Shown: positions 1-7,071, numbered from the stretch's first letter. The stretch is DNA of 38,314 nucleotides from Candidatus Lokiarchaeota archaeon (GCA_014730275.1 WJIL01000023.1:1-38314), one strand, 5' to 3'. The notes: generated by a model not told the origin, from the letters alone. Numbers and translations: made by a program.

Positions 1-1
1 C

Positions 2-373
2 GAAAAGGAACCTCCTACAGTTGCTGCTAGTTATACCGGTCAGGTCATGGTTATCCAACATCCAACAGCAATTACTGTTGGCTATACGCCAGTTATTCAT
101 ACCCACACTGCTCAGGTTGCCTGTAGATTTGATGAACTCCTACAGAAGCTTGATCAGCGCTCTGGCCAAGTAACTGAAGAGAATCCTGACTACGTTAAAA
201 AGGGCGAATCGATGATTGCCAAGCTCGTACCACTCAAACCAATGGTTATCGAGCCGTACAAGGAGATTCCTCAACTCGGACGCTTTGCTGTACGTGACAT
301 GGGCATGACAGTTGCCGTCGGTGTTGTACAAAAAGTCGAGCCTCGAAAGCTTCCAGCTGAGAAGAAAGGCTAG
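2..373 (+). CDS. tef1: Elongation factor 1-alpha, C-terminal part (cut by window edge)
   Basis: The reading frame is open from base 2, so the gene begins left of the window and only about the last 123 residues are present. Motifs such as [20 protein letters not shown] and the following [20 protein letters not shown] match beta-barrel domain III of aEF1A/EF-Tu, the GTPase that delivers aminoacyl-tRNA to the ribosome. The GTPase domain lies outside the window. The protein ends in a short lysine-rich tail. The next gene on this strand starts about 165 bases later, behind a hairpin and T-tract, so this is probably the end of its transcript. The rps10 gene that often follows tef1 in archaea is absent here. 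Confidence 0.93.
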   Translation, partial: EKEPPTVAASYTGQVMVIQHPTAITVGYTPVIHTHTAQVACRFDELLQKLDQRSGQVTEENPDYVKKGESMIAKLVPLKPMVIEPYKEIPQLGRFAVRDMGMTVAVGVVQKVEPRKLPAEKKG

Positions 374-394
374 AATGCGTGTAGTTTATAGAAC

Positions 395-430
395 CGGGCT
401 GCGAGGCCCGCGTTCCCACTCTATTTTTTT
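395..430 (+). terminator. Hairpin plus T-tract after EF-1alpha
   Basis: A 5-bp G/C stem (CGGGC at 395-399 with GCCCG at 406-410) is followed 13 bases later by seven consecutive T residues (424-430). It lies 20-60 bases past the EF-1alpha stop. Archaeal termination relies mainly on the T-tract, so the T-run is the stronger part of this call. The rest of 374-540 shows no coding potential that I recognise. Confidence 0.55.
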
Positions 431-540
431 CCCGTCTTCAGCCAATTTCTGACATAATCTAATGCTTTTGACATTGTTGTGATCGTCAATGTAGTAGTCA
501 CATTCTTAGGTGAAGACTGCGAGCTCACAAAACGAATAGT

Positions 541-939
541 ATGAACAACAAGCGGGATCAGAGCATAAAACACCTGTTGAAATCCAAGTTGAATCAGGTT
601 ATCTTTTTCGCCTTCCTGATTTTGAACATCCTTCTCGCTATCTTTTCTTGCTTCGCCCCTTCTCAGTATGCTCTACTTGTAATCATCCTAGTGTTCATAG
701 TTTCATTGGGTGGTTATTGTATCTGGCAGCTTGTTGGCTTCAGGAAGCAAGACCCGCAGAACAGTACTGAAAGCTCTCGTTCTTCACCCGATGTTTTTGA
801 AGCTATTTCGAATAATGAAGCAAGTATAACTTGCCCGGATTGTGGGATGTCCTTCCCCCTGTTGAATGCGACCCGTCTTAGCGAGAACGCTGTTCTCTGC
901 CCCGTATGTGGTGCAAGACTCCGCGTGGGAAAATCCTAG
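541..939 (+). CDS. Small membrane protein with C-terminal zinc ribbon (unknown function)
   Basis: This is a 132-residue protein that I cannot assign to a family. A basic N-terminus (MNNKRDQSIKH) leads into two hydrophobic segments at about residues 18-38 and 43-66, which look like a membrane hairpin. A polar serine-rich linker follows, then a zinc ribbon with CPDC near residue 99 and CPVC near residue 120. The likely topology puts the ribbon in the cytoplasm, tethered to the membrane. No strong ribosome-binding site precedes the ATG, so a leaderless start is possible. It stands alone between the EF-1alpha terminator and the minus-strand tRNA-Ser. Function is unknown. Confidence 0.7.
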   Translation: MNNKRDQSIKHLLKSKLNQVIFFAFLILNILLAIFSCFAPSQYALLVIILVFIVSLGGYCIWQLVGFRKQDPQNSTESSRSSPDVFEAISNNEASITCPDCGMSFPLLNATRLSENAVLCPVCGARLRVGKS

Positions 940-1021
940 GATATGTTATCCTACTATTTCCGGTATACTGCTCGTCTTATCGAGGTCGTAGCATTGAATA
1001 GTACTAGAGAAAAACGAAGTT

Positions 1022-1167
1022 TGGCGCTGGGAGGGGGATATTCGGGCCTACCAGAAGGTAAAGGCCTTTCGAACCCCCGCGTGCTTAGGCACACCAGCTA
1101 TCAGCCCGCCTGCTTAGTGCGATGGCAAGTAGCAGGCTGGCTCCATACCAGGCTAGGAGATCCCAGC
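1022..1167 (-). tRNA. tRNA-Ser(GCU) with two introns (anticodon loop and T-loop)
   Basis: Read on the minus strand, the acceptor stem is GCTGGGA (1161-1167) with TCCCAGC (1026-1032), discriminator G (1025) and an encoded CCA (1022-1024). A class II variable arm, GTGC-CTAA-GCAC (1081-1092), and discriminator G fit serine. The anticodon stem CCAGC/GCTGG (1136-1140 with 1094-1098) encloses CT-GCT-A, then a 30-nt insert (1100-1129), then A. This is the canonical intron position after base 37. The T-stem GGGGG/CCCCC (1074-1078 with 1033-1037) encloses TTCGA, a 29-nt insert (about 1040-1068), then AT. Removing the insert restores the standard loop TTCGAAT. Both inserts can pair internally, as expected for bulge-helix-bulge introns. 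Mature length with CCA would be 87 nt. The exact T-loop splice point is ambiguous by one base. Confidence 0.88.
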
Positions 1168-1286
1168 TTGTTCATGTAACGGAAGCCGTGGTACATCTTG
1201 TCTGGCTTATCGTGTTTCTCATAAACATTACTCTCTACCTATGATACAATCTAAGAAGGGAGTTGTCAATTCACGGCTTACACTAG

Positions 1287-1605
1287 TGGGTGCAGTGGCT
1301 CCCACCTTTCGGATGTCCCGTCGCAGATGACCCTTTCGCCGCGTTCCTCAAAGCAGCTACCTCCGGGGCTCCACCGCTCCCCCTTAGGGCTGTTCCCGCC
1401 AGGGCCTGACCCGTTTCGGGAGTCTAAGACAATCCCATCGATCCTACAATCGATGATATGCCCGTTGCAGACTCCGAAGACTGCTCATCAACGTCACACG
1501 ACGAACGTCAGCTGAAACGGGGTTCATCCTCATACATGGGTTACTGGCACCACTATAGCCTTGTGGTCATGGTCGCGGCTAACGACCTGCCCTACCCACT
1601 GCAAT
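1287..1605 (-). ncRNA. Signal recognition particle (7S) RNA
   Basis: The roughly 319-nt length fits archaeal SRP RNA. On the minus strand the ends pair as GCAGTGG (about 1596-1602) with CCACTGC (about 1292-1298), giving helix 1. Two small 5' hairpins, GGTCG/CGACC and CCAC/GTGG, carry loops with AGCC and GGCT, the complementary pair expected for the helix 3-helix 4 kissing interaction. Helix 6 is CATCGATT-GTAG-GATCGATG with a GNAR-type tetraloop, the SRP19 site. Helix 8 has GTCAGG-CCC-TGGC-GGG-AACAGCC, the SRP54-binding domain IV with a URRC-type tetraloop. It lies about 40 bases downstream of infB on the same strand and partners SRP54 and SRP19 in membrane targeting. The ends are approximate. 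Confidence 0.9.
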
Positions 1606-1624
1606 TCCTAGCTACTCGGGATTT

Positions 1625-1635
1625 GCCTAAAAAGA
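1625..1635 (-). promoter_or_regulatory. Candidate TATA box for SRP RNA
   Basis: The minus-strand sequence TCTTTTTAGGC is centred about 26 bases upstream of the inferred SRP RNA 5' end near 1605. That is the usual archaeal TATA-to-start spacing. It lies between the infB stop and the RNA, so SRP RNA can have its own promoter rather than depend on infB readthrough. The match to consensus is only moderate. Confidence 0.4.
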
Positions 1636-1646
1636 TTCAGGTATTC

Positions 1647-3428
1647 CTAGATAATGGCTCCAGCATCCCTCTTGACTTGGATTATTTCTTTCAGTACTTC
1701 TATTTCGGAGGGGTGCAAATCCTCGCGGAAGTCCTTCATTATGGCGTATATGTGCTTGATTGGCACATCAGTGTAGATTACGTCATCCTTTTTCACCTGG
1801 CGCCCGATTGTTGGCCCTCGGATGGAGACCGCAACCTCCATTCCATCGGTGGCTTCTTCTATGGTGACACTTCGATCCTGTATTTGGAGGACCTTTCCAA
1901 CACGGTTACCCCCCTCATCAATCAATCCAACCTTTGGTCTAAGCAATCCATGTACTGTTACACCCACGATTGCTGGATTGCTCATCCTGAAAACATAGTC
2001 GGGCATCAACTCAAGTTTGGCTGGTCTGATAATGGCCTCTAATGATTCAGCCTTGGCTTGTTCTTCTTTCAGAACAGTCCATGCATTGTATTCGTCATAC
2101 AGGCGATAAATTACATTATTTCTGAATACTTCAACTCCATACTCAGCGGCCAAGTCCTCAATTCCTGGCGCAAAGTCAACATTGAATCCAAGAATCACCG
2201 CATTCAACGGATCCTTTTCACCAGCTGCTCTTGCCTCTATCACATCTCGTTTGACTATTGGCCCAACATCAGCTATCCTTACAGATGTTTTACGTTCCTG
2301 AAGATACTGGGTCACAGCTTCCAATGAACCAAGAGTATCCGCCTTAAGTACTATTCCAGACTTATCGGTCTCGATTCTTATTTCTCCTATTTCTTCTCGT
2401 ACTTTCTTCTTAAGTTCGTCAATGTTTTCTTTTTCTTGAACACCGTAAACTGGCGCACCAGCTACTGCTTTTTCTACATCAGGAGCTACGATTTTCACAC
2501 CTGCTGCAGCATGGACTTCTGATACATGGGCAAACCTCTCTTTGGGATCTCGGATTTCATCCAGCTCCTTTGGTTGCAAGAGTGCTCGAATCTTAGCAAC
2601 CATCACGTCATCAAGACCTCCGACCACTATTGTATCCGAATTCTTCAAGACACCATCATATATTATCGTATCAAGGGTTAAGCCTAGACCTGTCTCTTCC
2701 CGTACTTCTAATATAGCTCCCTTTGCTGGCCCCTTGGTTACACGTAGACGCTCTTTCAAGTATTGTTGCGTCAATCCTGCTAAGACCATAAGTAGTTCAG
2801 GTATTCCCTCCCCCGTTTCAGCGCTTGTGGGCACTATTGCGACATTCTTCTGGAAATTCTTCACTCGATCAAACCGTTCCGAAAGGATATCATTAGCAGA
2901 AAGCGCACCAACTATTTCGTAGATCTGCCTATCGATTTGTGACTGTGTTGCTTTCCTCTGTGATTTGATTGCCTGCAAGAGGTTCATACCCGGCTTTGAT
3001 TCCCATCCTGGTATCTTGTCTAGTTTGTTTGCTGCTACCAAGAAAGGCGTTTTTCCCGAGCGAAGGATTCTGATTGATTCATACGTCTGCGTTAGGGGTC
3101 CTTCTGTTATGTCGATAACAAGAATTGCAATGTCTGCTATTGCTCCGCCTCTTCTTCGTAGGTTGAGATACGCTTCGTGACCTGGGGTATCAATAAAAAG
3201 CAGACCATCAATTGTGAGGCTTTTCTCTAGGCTCAGCAGTAAATCCCCACAGACTTCCTCAATGGTTTCTGTAGGGAAAAATGATGCGCCAATGTGCTGT
3301 GTAATCCCGGCAGCTTCCCTGCTCTGGACTGCTGTCCCCCGCATCTTGTCTAAAAGCGATGTCTTCCCGTGATCTATGTGCCCTAGTAAGGTGACTATGG
3401 GACTCCGTAATCTAGCATTCTCTGACAT
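1647..3428 (-). CDS. infB: Translation initiation factor aIF5B
   Basis: aIF5B is a GTPase that promotes subunit joining during translation initiation. From the chosen ATG the protein has 593 residues. The G1 motif GHIDHGKT is at residues 16-23, G3 DTPGHE at 80-85, G4 NKLD at 134-137 and G5 SAETGEG near 215. Beta-barrel domain II, domain III and C-terminal domain IV follow; the overall length matches archaeal aIF5B with no long eukaryotic N-terminal extension. No intein interrupts the G domain. The ATG at 3428 has GAGGTG about nine bases upstream, which I prefer to the in-frame GTG at 3443. It is usually last in an L7Ae-S28e-L24e-ndk-infB cluster; here ndk is inverted between it and L24e. Confidence 0.96.
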   Translation of the reverse strand: MSENARLRSPIVTLLGHIDHGKTSLLDKMRGTAVQSREAAGITQHIGASFFPTETIEEVCGDLLLSLEKSLTIDGLLFIDTPGHEAYLNLRRRGGAIADIAILVIDITEGPLTQTYESIRILRSGKTPFLVAANKLDKIPGWESKPGMNLLQAIKSQRKATQSQIDRQIYEIVGALSANDILSERFDRVKNFQKNVAIVPTSAETGEGIPELLMVLAGLTQQYLKERLRVTKGPAKGAILEVREETGLGLTLDTIIYDGVLKNSDTIVVGGLDDVMVAKIRALLQPKELDEIRDPKERFAHVSEVHAAAGVKIVAPDVEKAVAGAPVYGVQEKENIDELKKKVREEIGEIRIETDKSGIVLKADTLGSLEAVTQYLQERKTSVRIADVGPIVKRDVIEARAAGEKDPLNAVILGFNVDFAPGIEDLAAEYGVEVFRNNVIYRLYDEYNAWTVLKEEQAKAESLEAIIRPAKLELMPDYVFRMSNPAIVGVTVHGLLRPKVGLIDEGGNRVGKVLQIQDRSVTIEEATDGMEVAVSIRGPTIGRQVKKDDVIYTDVPIKHIYAIMKDFREDLHPSEIEVLKEIIQVKRDAGAII

Positions 3429-3582
3429 TGATGAGCACCTCACAACTAGCTAGAGAAAGGCTCTCCTGCTTACTTTATGAAATTGTCGTTACTCGTGAGT
3501 TGATATTAGATAATATGTGCGAGTCATAACCCTAAAATATGCTATGCTTGTCGCTGTCAAGTACCTAAGGTCAGGATTGAAA

Positions 3583-4245
3583 ATGAAAATGCAACAATCG
3601 TTGGTTCTAATCAAACCGGATGGAACTGTAAGACGGGCAACTGGCGCTGCGGTACTTGAGACATTACTCGATAAAGGATATGATATCAAAGCATTCAAGG
3701 AAATGAAAGTTCCTGAATCTTTGGCAAGGGCTCATTATGATGTACATAGTGAGAAACCATTCTTTCCGTGGCTTGTTGACTTCATTACATCAGCTCCCAT
3801 TTTGGCTATGATTGTTGAAGGTGACGATGCAATTCAGGGCATTCGGACTGCACTTGGGGCTACTTTTGTACAAGAAGCTGATTCAGATAGCTTACGCGGG
3901 AAATATGGAATCTGGGCTGGAATCAATTTGGCCCATGCTTCTGACAGTCCGAAAACAGCAGAAAAAGAAATCAAGTTATGGAAAGAACAAGGTGGATTAA
4001 CAGAATCGGAAGATGCTTACGAGAAAGCTCGAGATTACATCGAAAAATACGGATTTCTGGATGAGCATACAACAGAGCTGCGAAATGTGGTTAAAAAAGC
4101 AATTGAAAATGAATCTACATCAGACGAAATGAAAAAAATCGTTGAACACATTTTGGAAAAAGACGCCAAAGACATCGCTGAAAGCGATATTGAAGCTTTG
4201 AGCTCTACTATACATGATTTCATACTTGAGGAAGTAGAAGAATAA
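3583..4245 (+). CDS. ndk: Nucleoside diphosphate kinase with C-terminal extension
   Basis: NDP kinase transfers the gamma phosphate from ATP to other NDPs through a phosphohistidine. The protein is about 220 residues from the ATG at 3583, which has an AAGGTCAGG purine stretch upstream (ATG 3589 is also possible). KPDG is at 11-14, the nucleotide-binding region spans about 45-110, and the catalytic histidine is H118 in NLAHASDS. The usual family length is 135-160 residues. Here about 65 extra residues, rich in Glu, Lys and Asp and predicted helical by eye, follow the kinase domain and end in DFILEEVEE. The gene is transcribed opposite to the flanking L24e and infB, although these genes are commonly collinear in archaea. 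It converges with L24e across a hairpin. Confidence 0.93.
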   Translation: MKMQQSLVLIKPDGTVRRATGAAVLETLLDKGYDIKAFKEMKVPESLARAHYDVHSEKPFFPWLVDFITSAPILAMIVEGDDAIQGIRTALGATFVQEADSDSLRGKYGIWAGINLAHASDSPKTAEKEIKLWKEQGGLTESEDAYEKARDYIEKYGFLDEHTTELRNVVKKAIENESTSDEMKKIVEHILEKDAKDIAESDIEALSSTIHDFILEEVEE

Positions 4246-4248
4246 GAT

Positions 4249-4268
4249 GGAGTGACACCCGTCACTCC
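4249..4268. terminator. Perfect hairpin between convergent ndk and rpl24e
   Basis: GGAGTGAC (4249-4256) and GTCACTCC (4261-4268) form an 8-bp perfect stem with a 4-base loop. It begins 3 bases after the ndk stop and covers the L24e stop codon. The position suits a bidirectional transcription end or an mRNA 3'-end stabiliser. There is no long T-tract. Confidence 0.5.
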
Positions 4269-4462
4269 TCTGGCTTTTTGCCTTTTTCAAATTCATTAGT
4301 CCACTTAGTTACCCTGGGTTTCATACCCTTCTTCAACATACTAACCTTACATTTCTTTGAACAGAACCAAAGAAGGGCTCCATCCTTCGTTCTAACGTAT
4401 GCGGATCCTGTTCCAGGTTCAATATCTTCTCCACAGAAAACGCATTTCTTGGTACCAACCAA
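4262..4462 (-). CDS. rpl24e: 50S ribosomal protein L24e
   Basis: L24e is a small zinc-binding protein of the large subunit. The CVFCGEDIEPGTG motif and the later FCSKKC pair supply four cysteines for the zinc, and KPRVTKWTNEF matches the family C-terminus. The S28e gene ends ATGAGGAGGCGTTGA. A TTG start at 4468 would sit only two bases after AGGAGG, whereas the TTG at 4462 has about eight bases of spacing, so I favour 4462. Both are non-ATG starts. It is translationally coupled to S28e in the L7Ae-S28e-L24e operon. Confidence 0.93.
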   Translation of the reverse strand: MVGTKKCVFCGEDIEPGTGSAYVRTKDGALLWFCSKKCKVSMLKKGMKPRVTKWTNEFEKGKKPEE

Positions 4463-4464
4463 GC

Positions 4465-4692
4465 TCAACGCCTCCTCATTTTGCGAGCTTCACGCTCTGT
4501 CTCTCGAAGAATAAGTATATCTCCTTGTCTAACCGGTCCCTTAACGTTCCGTGTCAATACTCTTCCCTTATCGCGACCTTCAAGTATTTTTACGCGAACT
4601 TGAGTTATTTCCCCGGTGACTCCCGTCCGTCCCAGTAGCTGTATGACTTCAGCCGGTATGGCTGGAGTGCTGCTGTCATTGTCGTTGCTCAT
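4465..4692 (-). CDS. rps28e: 30S ribosomal protein S28e
   Basis: S28e is a 75-residue OB-fold protein of the small subunit near the mRNA exit. The segment [20 protein letters not shown], the following [13 protein letters not shown] and the C-terminal [15 protein letters not shown] are family hallmarks. An acidic, serine-rich stretch of about a dozen residues ([11 protein letters not shown]) precedes the core and is slightly longer than in the shortest homologues. It starts 27 bases after the L7Ae stop, and its stop region overlaps the upstream TTG candidate of L24e. Confidence 0.95.
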   Translation of the reverse strand: MSNDNDSSTPAIPAEVIQLLGRTGVTGEITQVRVKILEGRDKGRVLTRNVKGPVRQGDILILRETEREARKMRRR

Positions 4693-4719
4693 TTGAACTC
4701 ATCACCCGAAATAACTATC

Positions 4720-5091
4720 CTATTTACGGAGCGCATCTATTTTATCTACGACGTCGGATACTAAATCCTTCGCTTTTCCTTCTACAAGAATGGACGCGGC
4801 GGAAGTTGGCCTTTCGATACCAGCCGCTTCGCCGAGATTACTCTTGCTATTAACAAATATGTAAGGCACTTTCTTATCATCACATAGTCCTGGCAGAAAC
4901 ATGATGATTTCTGGCGGATCTACGTCTTCGGCAATTAGAACTAGCTTGGCTATTGCCCGTTCGACGGTCTTGGTCGTTTCATTGACACCTTTCTTTATTC
5001 GACCAGTTTCTCTAGCTATTTCTAGAGCTTCTAGTGCTCTCTTTTGAATCTCTTCAGTCGCTTCCCATTCAACAAAACTTGGTTTTGGCAT
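4720..5091 (-). CDS. rpl7ae: Ribosomal protein L7Ae (kink-turn binding protein)
   Basis: L7Ae is a 123-residue RNA-binding protein of the large subunit. In archaea it also binds kink-turns in C/D and H/ACA guide RNPs and in RNase P. Conserved segments include IKKGVNETTKTVERA (RNA-binding loop), AKLVLIAEDVDPPEI and PYIFVNSKSNLGEAAG. The ATG at 5091 follows GAGGTAG at good spacing. It is the first gene of the L7Ae-S28e-L24e operon, with a TATA-like element about 85 bases upstream. L7Ae transcripts of other archaea are autoregulated through leader kink-turns; I could not identify a convincing one here. Confidence 0.96.
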   Translation of the reverse strand: MPKPSFVEWEATEEIQKRALEALEIARETGRIKKGVNETTKTVERAIAKLVLIAEDVDPPEIIMFLPGLCDDKKVPYIFVNSKSNLGEAAGIERPTSAASILVEGKAKDLVSDVVDKIDALRK

Positions 5092-5171
5092 TATTCTCTA
5101 CCTCTGTTTTCACTTCATTGGCGGTGCGTGCTTAGTGACAGGTGGGTTCTAATTGGCCTGCTGCCAACTTC

Positions 5172-5183
5172 TTTTAAAAGTGT
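5172..5183 (-). promoter_or_regulatory. TATA box of the L7Ae operon
   Basis: The minus-strand ACTTTTAAAAGA is an A/T box. A start site about 26 bases downstream falls near 5150, giving a leader of about 60 nt before the L7Ae ATG. It is just past the end of the convergently placed-upstream G1P dehydrogenase gene (stop at 5197), so the operon has its own promoter. Confidence 0.5.
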
Positions 5184-5196
5184 CGAAGCATGACAG

Positions 5197-6192
5197 CTAG
5201 CAGTATGCTAGCTCGTTCAATGCATTTTTGATATCTGTATTTTGTATATTTAAGTGCTCTAATATCGAGTATCGGCCTCGCTTCTTCATAATTCGAAGTG
5301 CATGATGAATATCATCAAGAAGTAGAGCCATATTCAGTTCCATCTCTTCAAGGGTAGAAGGAATGCCATTTCCCTTCAGAAACTGTTGTACTTGCACAGC
5401 ATTGTATGTGGTGTATCCTGTTCTCTCAAGAAAATGGACACTCAATGGAGTTGCAAATGCTACTTGGAGCCCATGTAGCGTATGGTTTCGTCTGTCCATT
5501 GCATGAGAAATTGCATGCTCCGTTCCGGAGCATGGTCTTGAACTACCGAACATACTCATTGCCTTACCGCATTCTATTTCAGCTCTTACTAGGCTCTCTG
5601 TATCGTCGTTTTCCATAATTAATCGAAGCGCCTCGTCAACTATCATGTAGATTTCTTCATCGAGGGCTTCAATGTCTTCTTCACTTCCCAGTCTCCATTC
5701 GGGAAGACTAGAAGCCTTGCTGACAATATCTCCTAAACCCGCACGCTTGAGTTTTGCTGGTGCTTTATCTATGATCGAAGTATCTGCCACTACTATGCTA
5801 GGGGCTTTGCATTTTTTCGAGTATCGATATCCGTTTTGTACAATCGATGCTACATTGCTTGCAATCCCGTCATGTGAAGCAGCAGTTGGCACCGATATCC
5901 ACTCAAGACCGCTATCCTTGGCCATGAGTTTGGCTACATCAATACTCCTTCCCCCACCAAATCCGATGATAATATCGTGACCGGTGATATCTTTCTGTTT
6001 TCCCGCATGATAATCGCTTGCTAGCTGCCAACCCATATCCTTGCTTGTGCAGTTCAATAATTGGTCTTGGTACTGTGAGAAAATATGCTCATCTGTGGCC
6101 ACAATGGGATATTCATAATCGCTAAGGATGTCGCCCAAGCTGTCTAAGGCTCCTTCTGCAATTATGACCTTCTTGGGCACTATAGGCGACAT
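5197..6192 (-). CDS. egsA: sn-glycerol-1-phosphate dehydrogenase
   Basis: This enzyme reduces dihydroxyacetone phosphate to sn-glycerol-1-phosphate, setting the stereochemistry of archaeal ether lipids. The 331-residue protein has the NAD(P)-binding IIGFGGGRSIDVAK segment, the SVPTAASHDGIAS stretch and the GLGD segment. The metal-binding region SSRPCSGTEHAISHAMD and the later HTLHGLQVA supply zinc-ligand histidines typical of G1PDH in the iron-dependent alcohol dehydrogenase superfamily. The ATG at 6192 (GGGAG upstream) is preferred to a TTG at 6213. The related bacterial AraM family is the main alternative, but the archaeal lipid context (mevalonate operon, CarS) favours G1PDH. The gene is divergent from the Arf-like GTPase. 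Confidence 0.9.
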   Translation of the reverse strand: MSPIVPKKVIIAEGALDSLGDILSDYEYPIVATDEHIFSQYQDQLLNCTSKDMGWQLASDYHAGKQKDITGHDIIIGFGGGRSIDVAKLMAKDSGLEWISVPTAASHDGIASNVASIVQNGYRYSKKCKAPSIVVADTSIIDKAPAKLKRAGLGDIVSKASSLPEWRLGSEEDIEALDEEIYMIVDEALRLIMENDDTESLVRAEIECGKAMSMFGSSRPCSGTEHAISHAMDRRNHTLHGLQVAFATPLSVHFLERTGYTTYNAVQVQQFLKGNGIPSTLEEMELNMALLLDDIHHALRIMKKRGRYSILEHLNIQNTDIKNALNELAYC

Positions 6193-6391
6193 GATATCTG
6201 CTCCCGCTTTCAAACTTGTACCTGCTTGTTAAGCTCTTCTATGACGCGCGAAATCCAGTATCCACAATCTGTCTTTCCATCATTTTTAAGTACCGGCCAA
6301 TAACGGCCTATTCAACTACGGGTTAGTGTTATCTCTGAAACACATCAGCTGATATGCTTGCAGTCGGACATAGAAGATACGAGAGAGAGAT

Positions 6392-6889
6392 ATGAAGTAC
6401 GTTAAAGTCGCGCTCATGGGACCCGGGTATGCGGGTAAATCAACTCTCATTCGGCTTCTTACCGACAACAATTCTCAGAAGCTGGACTCTAACTACAAAC
6501 CAACAGCTGGCATGGACTGTGGCACGATTACTCTTGATAGTGCAACAAAGGTAACCTTGGTAGAAATGGGCGGTCAAAAACACTTCGAATTCATGTGGCC
6601 AGATTTTATGCAAGGTAGTGAAATGGTTGTCGTCGTCACGGAGAGTAACCCCAAAGCAGTACTGAAAACTAGGCAGCTGCTGCACAAGTACAGTGATTTA
6701 CTCAGCGACAAACAAGTTATAGCAATTGCAAACAAACAGGATCTTCCGGATGCGATGCGCCCAGAATCTGTACAGGATTTGCTTGATGTGCCTACTTATG
6801 GGATGGTAGCAATAGATCCCAAACAGAGGTTACACGGATACAAATTGTTAGTCAAGGGTCTTCAAGGCATGGTAAAAATAGCTGCCTAA
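6392..6889 (+). CDS. Arf-family small GTPase
   Basis: This is a 165-residue Ras-superfamily GTPase, likely a molecular switch. The P-loop GPGYAGKST is at about residues 10-18, the switch I threonine lies in YKPTAGMD, switch II is EMGGQ at 58-62, and G4 is NKQD at 114-117. GGQ followed by NKQD is the Arf/Arl/Sar signature. Unlike canonical Arf, the DxGGQ aspartate is glutamate, there is no clear SA(K/L) G5 motif, and no N-terminal amphipathic helix or myristoylation glycine is present. Membrane anchoring is therefore not evident. A purine-rich GAGAGAGAG lies upstream of the ATG. It is a single gene, divergent from G1PDH and upstream of the rpoD operon. Confidence 0.88.
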   Translation: MKYVKVALMGPGYAGKSTLIRLLTDNNSQKLDSNYKPTAGMDCGTITLDSATKVTLVEMGGQKHFEFMWPDFMQGSEMVVVVTESNPKAVLKTRQLLHKYSDLLSDKQVIAIANKQDLPDAMRPESVQDLLDVPTYGMVAIDPKQRLHGYKLLVKGLQGMVKIAA

Positions 6890-6936
6890 CCGTGGAAATA
6901 ATTACTGAGCAATTTTCAATTCGCCTTAGGACAAGC

Positions 6937-6945
6937 CTTTTATAC
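6937..6945 (+). promoter_or_regulatory. TATA box of the rpoD ribosomal operon
   Basis: CTTTTATAC is a good archaeal TATA box. Adding about 26 bases predicts transcription starting near 6966-6970 and a leader of roughly 105 nt before the rpoD ATG at 7072, unusually long for an archaeal mRNA. The predicted start coincides with the first arm of the leader structure. Confidence 0.6.
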
Positions 6946-6965
6946 ATTTCAATTCGAGGCAACAT

Positions 6966-7044
6966 TACCCAGGACACGGGCGAGTGAGCCGTTTCGTCAT
7001 TTGAGAACTACGGCGAGTCCGTCCGGGATGTTGTCTTTTGGGTA
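6966..7044 (+). promoter_or_regulatory. Structured 5' leader of rpoD operon
   Basis: Three nested pairings are visible: TACCCA (6966-6971) with TGGGTA (7039-7044), GGAC (6972-6975) with a GTCC at about 7017-7024, and GCCGT (6988-6992) with ACGGC (7010-7014). The motif GGCGAGT occurs twice. It could be an autoregulatory RNA bound by an operon product (L13, S9, S2) or a stabilising 5' structure. No known riboswitch or leader family is recognised, so function is inferred from position only. Confidence 0.4.
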
Positions 7045-7071
7045 GCAATTTCACCACGGCAAGGTGTAATA

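Noticed and set aside
374-450. tRNA-like G/C-rich stretch after EF-1alpha
   Set aside because: Only one hairpin can be formed and no T-arm or acceptor stem is found; hairpin plus T-tract reads better as a terminator.
943-1179. Plus-strand 78-residue ORF
   Set aside because: It is antisense to and coextensive with the minus-strand tRNA-Ser; the translated sequence looks random.
1458-2042. Plus-strand 194-residue ORF
   Set aside because: It lies opposite SRP RNA and the 3' end of infB, whose identity is certain; no family-like motif is present.
5092-5150. Kink-turn for L7Ae autoregulation in its leader
   Set aside because: AATGAAGTGA near the start hints at tandem GA pairs, but no flanking C-stem and NC-stem could be drawn.
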